DNA of 64,000 nt from Ambrosia x helenae (lineage: Eukaryota; Streptophyta; Magnoliopsida; Asterales; Asteraceae): contig CM061228.1 in the NCBI GenBank assembly GCA_030844895.1, forward strand, positions 135,079,068 to 135,143,067, read 5' to 3'. The translations under genes and the position numbers were made by a program. The notes beneath the pieces are model-generated. The model was not told the origin of the DNA and did not search any database. It saw only the letters and a list, made by a program, of their open reading frames with translations. This document shows, piece by piece, positions 43,737-56,500 of this stretch (position 1 is its first letter; every line of letters begins with the position of its first letter).

Positions 43737-46416
43737 TGTCACACCCTCAAAATCCACTTGCGGAGTTTTACCGCGAGGCGCATGACAAACCAGGATCCAA
43801 ACCAACGATCACAATAAACAAGTCTAAATGAATATAAATGCAATTTCAAAACATAGTTTAAAATCCCGTTTACAGCGGAAGCTTATTTAAAAACAGTATC
43901 TCAACAATGAAATAATAGTTCAACGTTCAAAAGACCATGCAACCCTAGTTAGACGCCGTGCAGACGCGTGCGCCCTAGTCCAGTCGTGCTACCTTAGCGA
44001 CCTGAGAAAACATGTAAAAGTTTACGTCAGCACAAAAATGCTGGTGAGTTTACAGGTTTTGTATCCAAGTACCAAGTCCACCTGTCCATACTATAATAAA
44101 TCGAAAACCAGTATACGCTAGCTAGGCGTACGTTTTGTTACTACCACGATTGGAAAACCATTACTAACTCGAATACCAGATGTTGTGCCCGAAAAGTACC
44201 AATTGTTCCTGTTGTTCCTGTTTGAGACAATATGCACTCGCCCGGCCCTCCAAGCCGACGAGCGGGGTTGGTCACTCCCAATAGCGCTATTCACATTTCC
44301 CCGTTGTGCAAACCCGCACATTCATGGTTCCCCCCGGGACTTCCAAAGATCGTGTAGTACACAATAGAAACCCATAGTATGACAGTAGTTACCAAATAAT
44401 CGTTTAACACATGTTTTCTCCCCCGAAAGTATAAAACCAGTTTAAAAGAGGGGCCGTAAACTCACCTTAAGTTGCGTTACTCCTTAACCCGAGTAAACCC
44501 AGCTGCTATGCTAGTCCCGTAAGCGGCGACCTAACATACGACAGTTACAAGTACTTAGACTAATAACCCGCAGGTTAATTAGTCCCTAGATGTCCAGACC
44601 ATAACCAAGTTTGTTTGAAAACACCGTGACTGTTTAACTGACCCAAAGTACAAGACTCGACATCCCATTGGTGACCCGAGACTCCCCGTGTTATGTTTAC
44701 GCTCCAAAACATACAATAACGCAATTACACTTAACATACGTTAACGCACAACAAGTTATAGCACATAGTTCACGTATCACCGAATTACATCCAAACATAT
44801 GTTACCAAGTCATCATATATGTTACGAGGTTCCTAGCATGTTACTACATGTCAAATCGGGTCTCGGAATGCTAATCTACACTTACAACAGTAGTACACGC
44901 GATTGGGAAACGTAAACTAGCAATTAGGACTGATTGCGTATAAGTTCATGTGATTAGGGCTGATTGCATATAAGTTCATGTGATTAGGGCTGATTGCATG
45001 TAAGTTCACGTGATTAGGGCTGATTGCATGTAAGTTCACGTGATCAGGGCTGATTGCATGTAAGTTCACGTGATCAGGGCTGATCGCATGAAAACTCATG
45101 CGATTTGGGGCTGATCGCATGAAAACTCATGCGATTTGGGGCTGATCGCATGAAAACTCATGCGATTTGGCCCTGATTGCATGTAAAACTGGCGATTAGG
45201 AATCCTAATCGCCTGTAACCTTGCTGTTCCAGTTTTTCGCGCGTTTAACGCTCCAAATCAGATCCAGAACGTGTGTAACTACCCAATATCATCCCAAACA
45301 CTATCCTAAACATGTTTCAACCAAAACCCTTCGTTTTGCCTCGTATTATCAGTCCTGCATGAAATCACGTAATCCAAACACCATATACATAGCATGCAAT
45401 CATCATACTAACATGCATAACAATAACCCTAATAATCAATTACTCAGATTTCTATCATCATACTATCAATATCAATTCTGATCTATCATAATAACACACC
45501 AATTCATCATCATGAATCATAAAAATCCTAGCTTTCTAATCATACACACCCATAACGCATGTATATAAGTTATAATCCGATTAACAACCCTTATTAACGA
45601 TTTTCAGAAAGCTTTTTCGTTTAAGAACAGGTCTGGACCATTAGGGATTGATTAAAAACGTTTATAAAGATTTGTGGATGAAAACCAAACCTTGGGATTA
45701 TGAAAGAATGATGATTCAAGCTTGAAACCTTGTGTTTTGATCAAAAATCGCCTTCCAGAGGTTGTTTATGTGTTGGGGCGGGTTATGGACGACTAGGGTT
45801 TGTATAATGAAGTTTATGAGGTCAAGTATGGTATTTATAGTCGTTTTTGGTCGTCCAGCACGTAACATGCGATTATGCAGCTTTACACGCGATCAGGAAG
45901 CCTAATCGCGTATAAGTTCATGCGATCGGGGCCTAATCGCATGAACAGTCATGCGATCAGTCCCCAGTCGCACCACATGATCCCCAGTCGCACCACATAT
46001 AGGCGATTGGGCTATCCTGATCGCCTATATGGGCCTATTTCGTGTGTTTTGCGCGTTAAACCCCGTTTTAACATATGTTAACACATATTAACGTACCGAC
46101 AAGTCACATAATGATTATAAACACATAACACAAGTAAATACACATATTCACACTCGTTCACCAATTCCCGGGACTCGAGACTCGTATGTTCCGTATGCCC
46201 TGACGATCCTACCGATCGTCACCGTTTGTACACTTGGTTAAGGACCGACATCTAATGAACCTCTAGACCAACATCCAATGATCCTCTAGACTAAACCAAT
46301 AGTTCCCGAACTATAACCCGACTTAACTAACCCAGTTAAGTACAATATACGCGTGACTCGCTAAGGTAGACTTCCATCTAGACAACGTTGTTAACCAGAA
46401 TTTGCCGGGTGTCACA
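43737..46416 (-). repeat. 5' LTR of Tekay-2
   Basis: 2680 bp; matches 35698-38381. Four homopolymers are one base shorter here than in the other LTR. Array and palindrome clusters are conserved. Confidence 0.93.
44932..45214. repeat. Palindromic tandem array, second LTR copy
   Basis: Same eight-unit array and terminal 23-bp palindrome as at 36892-37175, by eye without differences. Confidence 0.85.
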
Positions 46417-47200
46417 GTGTTTTATTGGTATACTATAATGTTTGAAGGTATAACACACATTTTAATATTTGTGTTTTAATAATCAACAATACAGTTTAAA
46501 CATTAAACATACAGACAAGTGTTATCTAAACTAACATTTAAGATTTCAAATTCACTTGGTGTTTTAACACCGAAATCTGTTCAAACAGTTACTTTTAACA
46601 TAAAACACATAAGCAAAAACATTATACACTAACGTTTATACATAAAACACATAAAAAAACAATCAGATTTCTCCACTAAAAATACAAACTTTTAAACATA
46701 AAACACACACCCAAATGTTCTATACACTCGAGTACGCTTACATATAAAACACATAACAAATAATAATCAAACTTTCCCCTAAAAATACAAACTTTTAAAC
46801 ATAAAACATACAACCATACGTTTTGTAATTTTGCCTCAACAATTTAGTCAGTTTTATCACCATCAGATCAAACCCACATGTTGGCATGATCAAACTGTGT
46901 CGTTCCGAAGACCTAGCCACAACCACCCGTTTCAAGTTTGCGTGCGTCTAGTGAAACAAAATAAAAGTATTAGTTTTTATATAAAAAAAACGTATGTATG
47001 GATATAAAAAAATGTTTTTTGATAGAGAAAATTTACATAAGCTTCATGCTCCTATGGATAAAGCGACATCCTCTTTTCCCAGTCATCGAATCTTTATGGT
47101 GTAGATCAAGGTATGACTTTTTAGATGACAATATTGAAGATGATAAACAAAAAGAAAACGCGGATCTACAATTGCTCCAAATAAAAAAGTGGTTCTGCAT

Positions 47201-47202
<2 letters not shown>

Positions 47203-47230
<28 letters not shown>
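47203..47230. repeat. (GA)n microsatellite
   Basis: Fourteen GA units within the right part of Mutator-like element A, a region GA-rich also in element B. Confidence 0.9.
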
Positions 47231-47234
<4 letters not shown>

Positions 47235-47534
47235 AGAGGAGAGATGGAGAAAAAGACTCGTACATAAAAAAGGGAATAGAGAAAGTGAGGTGAGTTATGA
47301 AAATCTCTTTAAATGAAGGAGGTGTTTAATTTTTTTTTATTTTTTATTTTTTGACAACTATACCTTCGCAAGCCTCATTTTATTAATTAACTTATAACAC
47401 AATTTACAAAAATGTCACTCCTTGAATCTCACCCATCCATCAAGTTGATCCTATGACCATTTTTATTTCACACTCTTCTTACAAAACACATCCTGTGTAT
47501 ATGTATATAAATGTATGATGCTAATTATTCTATA

Positions 47535-48149
47535 CTAGTTTTTTATCCCGGAAGCGTCCCAGGTTGAAATATCTAATATGACATAATAAAATATCTAATA
47601 TGACAACATAATTAATGATTTGCCAATATATAATTAATGGGTATTATTATTATTATTATTATTTATTTTAAACAAATGTCTGTCATAAGTTATCATATTA
47701 TTATTTTAAAAAAATTCATGGGTATCACCTAATCTAGGCCCGACCCAAACCCACAATTTTTTTTAAAAAAACTAATCATAAACCTAACACAATACATGTC
47801 GAGTTACAAAAAATAGTCGTTTTTTTCTCTGTTTTTATATAGCACTATGGTACTCGTTGGAAAGATAATAAAACGCTCGTTAATTTGGTGTAATTTTTTC
47901 TTTAAAAAATCTCGTATATAAAAGATATTAACGTTTAAAAGTTATGAGAGAAAACATGAGAGAGAAAATAATAAAGGTTTAATATTTATATTTAGTAGAT
48001 TAGGTATTTAATAGATTAGGTTAAACCATATTTAAACCATATTTATTCCTTTTTTTTTAATTGGTTTAGAGTTGTCACAACACATCCTATGTGGCATCTC
48101 TCAAAGGAGAGTTTGCATAAGAGTATGACATGTATGATTAATCCCTTTG

Positions 48150-48150
<1 letters not shown>
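47535..48150 (-). mobile_element. Non-autonomous Helitron, minus orientation (h1)
   Basis: The 3' CTAG (47535-47538) lies at the left, followed by TTATCCCGGAAGCG and TTGAAATATCTAATATGACA, with the shared core (ATAGCACTATGGTACTCGTT, AACGCTCGTTAATTTGGTG). The 5' end runs into the AT repeat that starts element B and cannot be fixed. Confidence 0.6.
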
Positions 48151-48184
<34 letters not shown>

Positions 48185-49399
48185 TAGAGGTTCGGGTACA
48201 AAAACCTCTTTTTGTGAGAAGGTAAGAAGGCACATGGGAGTAACACGTGGTAAAGTTTTAATTTAATAAGAAGGGCAATAGAGTAAATACACTATTTTTT
48301 CAAGTTTATAAAAAATCAACCTCTTAGTCAAAATGAGAGATTTATGGCCAATTTAATTTAAAGCATTTGAATTAAGAGGTTTTTTTGTCCATAATCATCC
48401 ATATCTTGTTCACATTTTTTTTTTTTTTTTTTGAAATCTCTGACGTGTAATGATTTTTTAGAGGTGCTCATCATTATCAACTATGTCTAAATTACTTTTT
48501 AATCATCTACCAGATTCTTTTTTTTTTTCGAGATAGTATTTCACGTCAATAAAATGGTGTATGTATATTCATTTAAGGATAGGTGCTCATCATTATCTAC
48601 CAGGTGTTCATCGTTATGTGTTTTTTCTTCATGGACAACATACACAGTATTTGTGTTTTATCTTCATGGACAACATACCCAGATCACAGTATTGTGTTTT
48701 ACCAGATAAAGGTGACATTTGATTATTCATTGTGTTTTATCAATTAACTTTAAACATAAAACACACAACCAAGAACAATAAGACTTTTCCCATAAAATAC
48801 AAACTTTTTTGTACATAAAACTGTGTTTTAAAACTTAAAACACATAAACAACAACACAACTTTTCCACTCCAACACATCGATCTGATTAACAATGTGTTT
48901 TATCACTATCATATAAAACATAAAAACATTAAACTCAATAGCAAACAAATTAAAGTTGAAAACACATCTAAAAAATAAAAATACGACTTTCTATCAAACA
49001 CCATTCCAAGAAGCTAAAACACAATACCAAGAATCTTCTTTGTTGGCCACTGAACCAATCATATTATCGATCGTATGAAATAGGAGAAAAAGAAAAAGAA
49101 TAATCGTGTGGAGAGAGAGAAGAAAGAGGAAGAAAGAGAAAGAGGCAAATTAGATTAGATTGGAAAGAGAGAGGAGTTATTAAGTGAATTAAATAGATTT
49201 TATTAATTAAGATGTGTAATATTACACATCTACCCCCACAATCTTAATTTATCTAATATTATTATAACACATATTACAAAATTGCCACTACTATTATCTC
49301 ATCCCTCCATCAAGTTGATCCAATGGTCATTTTTCCTTCTCACCCCTTCTTACAAAACACCTCTTTTGTATGCTAACCCCACCCTATATATATATATAG
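48151..49399. mobile_element. Mutator-like element B, uninterrupted
   Basis: About 1.25 kb between two TA repeats. The left terminus GGTAGAGGTTCGGGTACAAA and the inverted right terminus GGGTGGGGTTAGCATACAAA are degenerate inverted repeats over about 60 bp. Same family as element A. The interior has ACATAAAACACA words and a GA-rich tract; no coding frame. Confidence 0.6.
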
Positions 49400-49404
49400 A
49401 TGTA

Positions 49405-49957
49405 CTAGCTGATTACCCCGGGAGGGTCCGAGGTTAAAAAAATCTAATTTTACGTGATAACCTATTGCAAATGGCTCAAGTTAACTAACCACAAAATCTC
49501 TCAATCATTGCATGTTCATAGTATTTAAATCAGTAATAACTCATATTCCCTACAAAATCTAATTTTACGTGATAACATGAACACTTTGTGTGTTTTTTTC
49601 TGTATGAACGAAACCCCACAAAAAATAGTCGATTTTTCCTCCGTTTTTTATATAGCACTATGGTACTCGTTGAAAAGATAATAAAACGTTCGTTAATTTG
49701 GTGTAATTTTTTTCTTTAAAAAATCCTGTATATAAAAGATATAAACGCTTAAAAATTATGAGAGGAAATATGAGAGAGAAAATTTTAAATTTATTTTTAA
49801 ATTCTTTTTTCTAAAATAACTCAATTTAATTAAAAAATGAAACAATTCAAAAACACCAAAAACTCTCCATTATGATGCCACGTGGCACTCTCAAGGGAAG
49901 GTTGAGGCCTCCATTGCACGCCACGTCAGCATATACGTTTTCTTTTATATATATAGA
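49405..49957 (-). mobile_element. Non-autonomous Helitron, minus orientation (h2)
   Basis: 553 bp. The minus strand begins TCTATATATATAAAAG after an A and ends with a CCC/GGG hairpin, spacer AATCAG and CTAG before a T: 5' TC, 3' hairpin plus CTAG, inserted between A and T. No coding capacity. Confidence 0.75.
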
Positions 49958-50321
49958 TAGATGTATGTATTTAAAAAAAATGAGTATGATAAATTCAAAT
50001 ATTGAAATGAAACTTTTGATAGAATACTAAATTAAGAATGGGAAAAGAAATAATAAAAAAAATACTGTAATGTTACACAGTGTATAGAAACAAGACGCTT
50101 CACGTACGGTTACTCAATCTTCTTGGATGGCAACTTGTTTTCATGGAGTGCAAAGAAGCAACCAACCGTCTCACGCTCAAGCAGTGAATTTGAGTATTGT
50201 TCCAACCAAGCTTCAACTTGCGAACATTCTCACCAAGAGTTTTCCTCGACCTTAATTTGAGCATTTTCAGGACATTCTCCGAATTCATTCGCTGCCGTTT
50301 CGCTTGTCGGGAGATAAAAGA
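49958..50321 (-). other. Possible broken exon, origin unknown
   Basis: Around 50262-50105 the minus strand can be read as EENSW, stop, ECSQVEAWLEQYSNSLLE, and FFALHENKLPSKKIE then a stop codon, which looks like the end of a real protein. I do not recognise the family, and another frame over the same bases is also open (88 codons). Probably a captured gene fragment. Confidence 0.3.
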
Positions 50322-50476
50322 TAATAACTCTCTACATGATTCTCGCCTATAATCATTCTGTATCAATTACTCTTAAAGTGTATTGAATTGTATTAATTTG
50401 TTTCATCTTTTATGTGTTTTATTTTGAGTATATAATATTATTCAAACTCTTATCAATCAAGAGAATTACACCTTTT
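50322..50476 (+). repeat. Copia LTR fragment
   Basis: Matches the 3' part of the LTR at 32914-33575 at about 90% (CATGATTCTCGCCTATAATC, ATCAATCAAGAGAATTA). No internal region or second LTR; a truncated solo LTR. Confidence 0.7.
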
Positions 50477-50822
50477 AAATTTGATTCAATTAGAAACCTT
50501 AATTGTTTTTTATACCTTTTTCTTTATGAATATTAGTCGTAATATATTTAAGTGGGTTAAAAAAAGCGATTGTATAATTGCTAGGGAAAATATTAAAATT
50601 ATAATTATTAATCAAATCAAATCAAATCATAGAATTATGAAAACTATCGGATCGATAACTATAAAATATTTCAAATCAAATCATGATTTCTAGTTATAAT
50701 AAAGATAATTGCAACAAATATTATCTACATATAAATCATAACTTAAATATTTTATCTAATCAACCTTATTTAATATATAGTAGTATTCTATCTAATGATA
50801 ACTAATATATCATATACTCCTA
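50477..50822. other. Intergenic, AT-rich
   Basis: No gene or repeat recognised. Confidence 0.35.
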
Positions 50823-51825
50823 CTAGCTGATTACCCCGGGAAGGTCCCGGGGTTGAAAAATTTAATATGATTTAATAAAAAATGATAAAAGAAGAAAACT
50901 CAAATCACGAAAAGAGTAAATAACTTAAACATAATCAATCTTAGTTAAAAAAACATTTATTTAAAAAGTTAAAAAAATAAAAAGCATAAACCATATTAAA
51001 CATAATACATTATTAAAAGGATAACCTTCAACATATAATCATCTTCACGTAATTTAAAATATCTTACAATTTGACTTTGACTTATATAGATGTAGAATTC
51101 ATGAGGGGGTTGAAAAATATAACCATTCTAATAATACTAATACTAATAGTAATAATTATTACTCTTCTAATTAAATAAATAAAAAAAATAACCTTGTTAT
51201 AAGGTGACACCATGTGTTGCAGTGTTGCGCAATTCTTTCTCCTAGCTTCTCTTGATGAAGTATACATATCCATCTTTAGAAGAGTAAAATTCCAATGATA
51301 GCATGGCGATTGGGCTGAATTTCAACATCGTAGATAAGAACCTGGTTTAAAAGAAAAATCATGATTAATGAATAACCTGAACACCTTGTGTTTTTTTTTT
51401 GTACGAACATAACCCCACAAAAAATAGTCGTTTTTTTCTCCGTTTTTTATATAGCACTATGGTACTCGTTGGAAGATAATAAAACGCTCGTTAATTTGGT
51501 GTAATTTTTTTATTTAAAAAATCTCAAATATAAAAGATATTAACGTTTAAAAATTATGGGAGGAACATAAGAGAGAAAAATCTAAATTTATTTTTAAATT
51601 CTTTTTTCCTAAAATAACTCAATTTAATTTTAGTAATTGAGAATTGAGAGATAGAGAGATAAATTTAGGGTTTTATGTTTATCTTTTTTTTAATTAAAAA
51701 AGGAAATAATTTAAAAACACTAAAATCTTTCAATTATGATGCCACGGGGCAGTTTCATGGAGAGGTTGAAGGCACCATTGCACGCCACGTCAGCAATGTT
51801 CAATTCTTTTATATATATTAATAGA
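50823..51825 (-). mobile_element. Non-autonomous Helitron, minus orientation (h3)
   Basis: About 1.0 kb, 3' CTAG at 50823-50826 with a CCCCGGGACC / TTCCCGGGG hairpin, 5' TCTATTAATATATATAAAAG at 51825. Its right half matches h2 and h4; the left half carries extra sequence. Confidence 0.7.
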
Positions 51826-51851
51826 TTAATAGATTTATCATGATCTATTTA

Positions 51852-53230
51852 CTAGTTTATACCTCGAGAATTTATTGGGATTGACAAATCTAAGTAAGGT
51901 TAATAAAATTATAAATTATTTATACTATAAAAAGACATCTATGTATCACCTTACATAGTGTAGATACTATTCTTTTATTATAAGTCGTTTTGTTATAATA
52001 AATTAGAAGTATATAAAACAAAGTCTATTAACAATTGAAATTTAAATTAAATGTTGGTAAAGTAAGATGTATTCTTCTCAAATTTGATTAATTCATCATA
52101 TTTAAAGTCAAATTTAGTCTTATATCTAACAATAAAATCAAGCAATTTCTTATTAAATAAAAAAAAAAGAGCCCATACCTCATCAAAATCAGTTGCCACG
52201 CCAATAGGTGCTGACAATGCTTCCTAAAGTTGTTTCATGTTTTCTGTTTGCATTAATTCCAAAAGCAATGTAAACCAACTCATTTATTACCTTACTACAT
52301 CTAATCACTAACCCATACTTAAACTATCTTGTAATAATAAGTCATTTTGTAAATATTTGACTAAAGGAAGCTTAATGTTTACCTATTTCAAAGCAGTATT
52401 GCGGTTATTCCATCACAACTCGAATGTTACATGGTCAATTTATTTAAACATGGACTAAATCATCTACTCCAACGTAATAATGCACTGTATCAGAAAGAAG
52501 AAATACCTTTATTGTTCAAGAAGAAGATATACCAAGAATAGAGGTTTATCTAGTTGATGACAACCCATGAATAAGATTTAAAATGATGTCTTCTATAAAA
52601 CGTGAAATCATAGGGTAAAAAATAAACCAGATTATGACAATTTAAGACTATCAACCAGACGATGATCATCTAATTCACCTAAAAATACCCTGATAACTGT
52701 ATTTCTATGCTATATTAAAAACATCAAATTACCCAAATATTGAAAATTCAACATAATATAACAGTATCCTTAAAAAATGCTGAGAACAATAGGCTACCTA
52801 GAGCGTTACAAAGACCTTCTAGAATGTTGTCGACTCTTAGTTGGAGAATCCTATGATTCTAAGAAATAAATGCCTACATGCTATAATCACATATCACTAT
52901 GTAACTTACATATATCTAATATGGTAAGAAAAGATCCTGACAACCAGGTTTCAGTTGTTTTCTTGGCTAGAATCTCGCTATCTTCTTAATATGTTTTAGA
53001 TTCCCATCGGGTACTATAAAGAGATTTACAGCGGTGAATTTTGCACGGTGATGGTATGCGCCTGGTAAAATGACCCCAATAAGTGTCGTGTCATACCAGA
53101 AACTTTCCTTTATATAAAGGTATAGATTAGGAAATGAAAACTTCAACGGCAATGAATATCATCTATTGATTAGTAATTATTATACTATAGACATTTTGAT
53201 CTATCATCAATTATCATTTATTTTCAAATA
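51852..53230 (-). mobile_element. Helitron-like segment with exon-like fragments
   Basis: At 51852 a minus-oriented CTAG is preceded by a TATACCTCGAGAA-type end. To the right, minus-strand coding-like patches occur: EALSAPIGVATDFDE followed by a GTATGG donor near 52186, and 53110-52967 (WYDTTLIGVILPGAYHHRAK, FTAVNLFIVPDGN). I do not recognise the source gene. The right edge is a guess. Confidence 0.35.
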
Positions 53231-53528
53231 TATTTTACTATATGAAAGAGTAGACAAATAGGAGTCCGGACATACTTAAAAAAAAGTGTAAAATATTCGT
53301 TTTTACGACTTAAACTTCATTTTTCAACCTTACTTTTCGTAGGGAGCGTTTTTATCTTAATTCTTAAAACTTGTAGTAAACATATAAAATAATAGTAAAA
53401 TTTACGGCATTCAAAAGCTTTTAAATATATCCTTACCTTTTTCTTTTTTGTTTCTATCCATACCCTAGATTCAAGATTGATTTGTTGATAACAGCCGTAC
53501 ATACTATGGCACACCATTAATTTGTTCT

Positions 53529-53536
53529 TATAAATA
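53529..53536 (+). promoter_or_regulatory. TATA box of the subtilase gene
   Basis: TATAAATA 60 bp upstream of the ATG, implying a 5' UTR of about 30-35 nt. Confidence 0.6.
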
Positions 53537-53595
53537 CTCTTTTCAAATCCCTCCAAATATTATACATATTCATTACCTTTAAAAATTTTACAACC

Positions 53596-56500
53596 ATGAA
53601 TACCTCTCTTATATATCCTTTACTTCTGCTTCTTCTACCTTTCTTAGCATCATGTGTTGACACCAAGGTGGTACACACTCAGAACTTCTATATTTCTTGT
53701 GTTACAAGCAATAATGCATGCTACACTTGTTTTTTTTGCATGAATATAATTGATATTTATTGTTATATATGGGCAGGTGTATATAGTGTACTTGCGGCAT
53801 AATGATGATAATGTTAAGAAAACATTCGAGGAGATTGAGGAGAGTCATGCTTCTTACCTATTTTCTGTCAAAAAGTTTGAAGAGGGAGCAAGATCATCCC
53901 TCCTTTACAGTTATAAGCATAGCATCAATGGCTTCGCCGCCTTGCTTACCGCCGATGAGGCTTCCCAACTCTCCGGTAAACCATCACCCACTTTGTACCT
54001 CATGTGAGCAGTAATGAATTTGTCATCACTTGCAAATGGCCCTTTCATATACTGTAGTAAATTACAAAAGGATATTAAAAAAAAAGGCTCTATAGATTTG
54101 CTTTATACAAAAGTCCACCATGTGCTCTTAAGTTTGGCACGTGAATTATTAAGTTTGGCACTACTTAATAACAATTTAATTGGTTTTTGAAACAAGTAAT
54201 GGTATATTTTTCGTCTAAAATTTATCATGCATTGATGTATGTCCGGTGTTTATTCTAAGGAATATTATTAATCATAAGTTTTGGAAAATAAATCGTGTCT
54301 TTACATATGTATAACTATGCTCATTCGTGCCTAAGGTATTTCTAAATATTTATATGCTGAAATTTTTAAATGATGAAAATGTATAGATATGGAAGAGGTT
54401 GTGATGGTGATACCAAGCCATGAAAGGCAATATTCATTGCATACCACAAGGTCATGGGAATTTTCAGGCTTAAATGAAGAATTGAAGCCACATCAATTGA
54501 ATAGAGAGGACTTGTTATTTAAATCTCAATATGGCAAAGATGTCATTGTTGGCATGATGGATAGTGGTACATTTATTCTCCTTTCACTTTTTTTTTTTTG
54601 AAGGCATACTTCAAAACCCACAAACCGGGGCGGCAAACCAACAACTGAAACAGACTATACGCTTACATAAAATCAAATTTACACCAATCAACCCAATTCT
54701 CCTTTCACTTTATATTTTCTTTTTCACACCTTATAAAAAGATATAAAAATTCTTTAATTATTGTTTGATAATCTCAAAATCATCGTCATCAAACATGTGT
54801 ATTCATCATGAAACAATTATTAAGAAAAATATATACGCATCATCGTAACAGTTTTCCGTTAGCATTAATAAACAAACATGGACCCCACATTCATATAGTC
54901 GTCAACACATTCTTGACATCACTAAGATAAAAATAGATTCGGTTACTACTTTTATATGTTTTCCTTTTTACCATATATTTAAAAGAGTTTAAGCAATACT
55001 TAAAAATAACCTTATATATTTTATCATTGTTATTATTATTATTATATAATTTAATTGGTAATAATGTGAAAAAATGGTGTATTGGTTAGGAGTGTGGCCA
55101 GAATCAAAGAGCTTTAGTGATAGAGGAATGGGACCCATTCCAGTTTCTTGGAAAGGTATCTGCCAAACTGGACCCAGTTTCAAATCCACTCACTGCAACA
55201 GTCAGCCAACATTTTTCTTCTCATTTATTATTTATCATTTTATATACATAACTGCATATTCTAAAACATATATATAACTGCATAAAACATATACAGAACT
55301 GCATATTCTAAAAGAAAGAAAAAGATATTAAACTACCCACCGTCAGTGGTGAATCCAGGAATGATTTCCAGATGGTTCCTTTCGTAGATTTCAATAATTT
55401 TCACTAATTTTTCAACTTTTTCTAATTTTTTCTAAATCGAGGTTTCTGGGAACTCCCGGAACCCCCTCTGGATCCACCACTGCCCACGGTCAACTCCAAG
55501 TGGCAAGCCGCAAGCCGTAGGTTGGGCCGTTGACTACCTAATACTGAACTGTTTGACTTGCTTCAGTCTAGACAGTTTGGTTGTTTTCAATGACTAAACC
55601 AAAGAAAAAACACTCTTAGCATCAAGTTTTGGTATATATATAGGTTCGTGTACAAAGTACATATTTCATGACATAATTATATATAAAAGTTATTTTATAT
55701 TAGAATGGACCAATCATGCAATACATGGCTGCAGTTGAATTGGAAGGTGTGATTGGAAAGCCAAGATTGTCTATTTCATAGAATACAAATGAGTGACCTA
55801 ATAAGCAAGTCACTAGTGGCTTACCTCCATTTGGCTGTTTCTTGTGCATCTTGTGACCTATGTTTCTTTCTTAGGCCATAATGTCTGGTTATGGACCCTC
55901 CCAAGAGTCAGATTTTTAAAATTACAATAGGCAAATAATTGATACATACATTATTGAATATTTCATGTTTGACTTTGATTTAAATATTTGAATAACATAT
56001 GTTAAGTTAATGTGAATCTTATGATAACTATGTGTTATGACAGAAAACTTATAGGAGCGCGGTACTACCTCAAAGGTTATGAAGCACAATACGGGCCACT
56101 AAACACCACCACTGATAGCCGGTCCCCTCGTGACATGGATGGGCATGGGACCCACACAGCGTCCACAGTGGGAGGCCGAGGTGTACCCAACGCTGCAGCC
56201 CTTGGTGGGTTTTCCCGTGGGACCGCTTTTGGTGGTGCACCAATGGCCCGCTTGGCCATCTACAAAGTCTGTTGGCCACTACCTTCCAAAGGTAAAGAGG
56301 ACGGGAACACGTGCCTCTTTGAAGACATGTTAGCCGCTATTGACGATGCCATTCAAGATGGTGTTCATATACTCAGCATTTCTGTCGGGTCATCTAGCCC
56401 GCTTAATTACACACAAGATGGTCTTGCACTTGGCGCCCTACAAGCAACTAAAAATAACATTTTGGTTGTTTGTAGCGGTGGTAATGAAGGCCCAGCTCCA

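Larger units (their letters stand above)
35698..46416 (-). mobile_element. Tekay-type Ty3/gypsy element with broken pol (Tekay-2)
   Basis: 10,719 bp on the minus strand with 2.7 kb LTRs starting TGTCACACCCTC and ending GGGTGTCACA, and a 5-bp target duplication GTGTT (35693-35697, 46417-46421). The initiator-Met primer site and a PPT are present. LTRs differ by about three substitutions and four single-base homopolymer indels, so insertion is recent, yet gag-pol carries one in-frame stop and two frameshifts. It landed inside Mutator-like element A. Confidence 0.93.
35385..47520. mobile_element. Mutator-like element A, split by Tekay-2
   Basis: The left part (35385-35697) and right part (46422-47520) match the intact element at 48151-49399, both beginning in an AT repeat with AGAGGTTYGGGTACAAA and ending in CTTCTTACAAAACAC before another AT repeat. 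Degenerate inverted termini of about 60 bp suggest Mutator-like. Tekay-2 inserted at GTGTT. The right part has many ACATAAAACACA words. No transposase. Confidence 0.6.

Noticed and set aside
47083..47267. RE/ER-repeat protein frames
   Set aside because: Produced by the (GA)n microsatellite.
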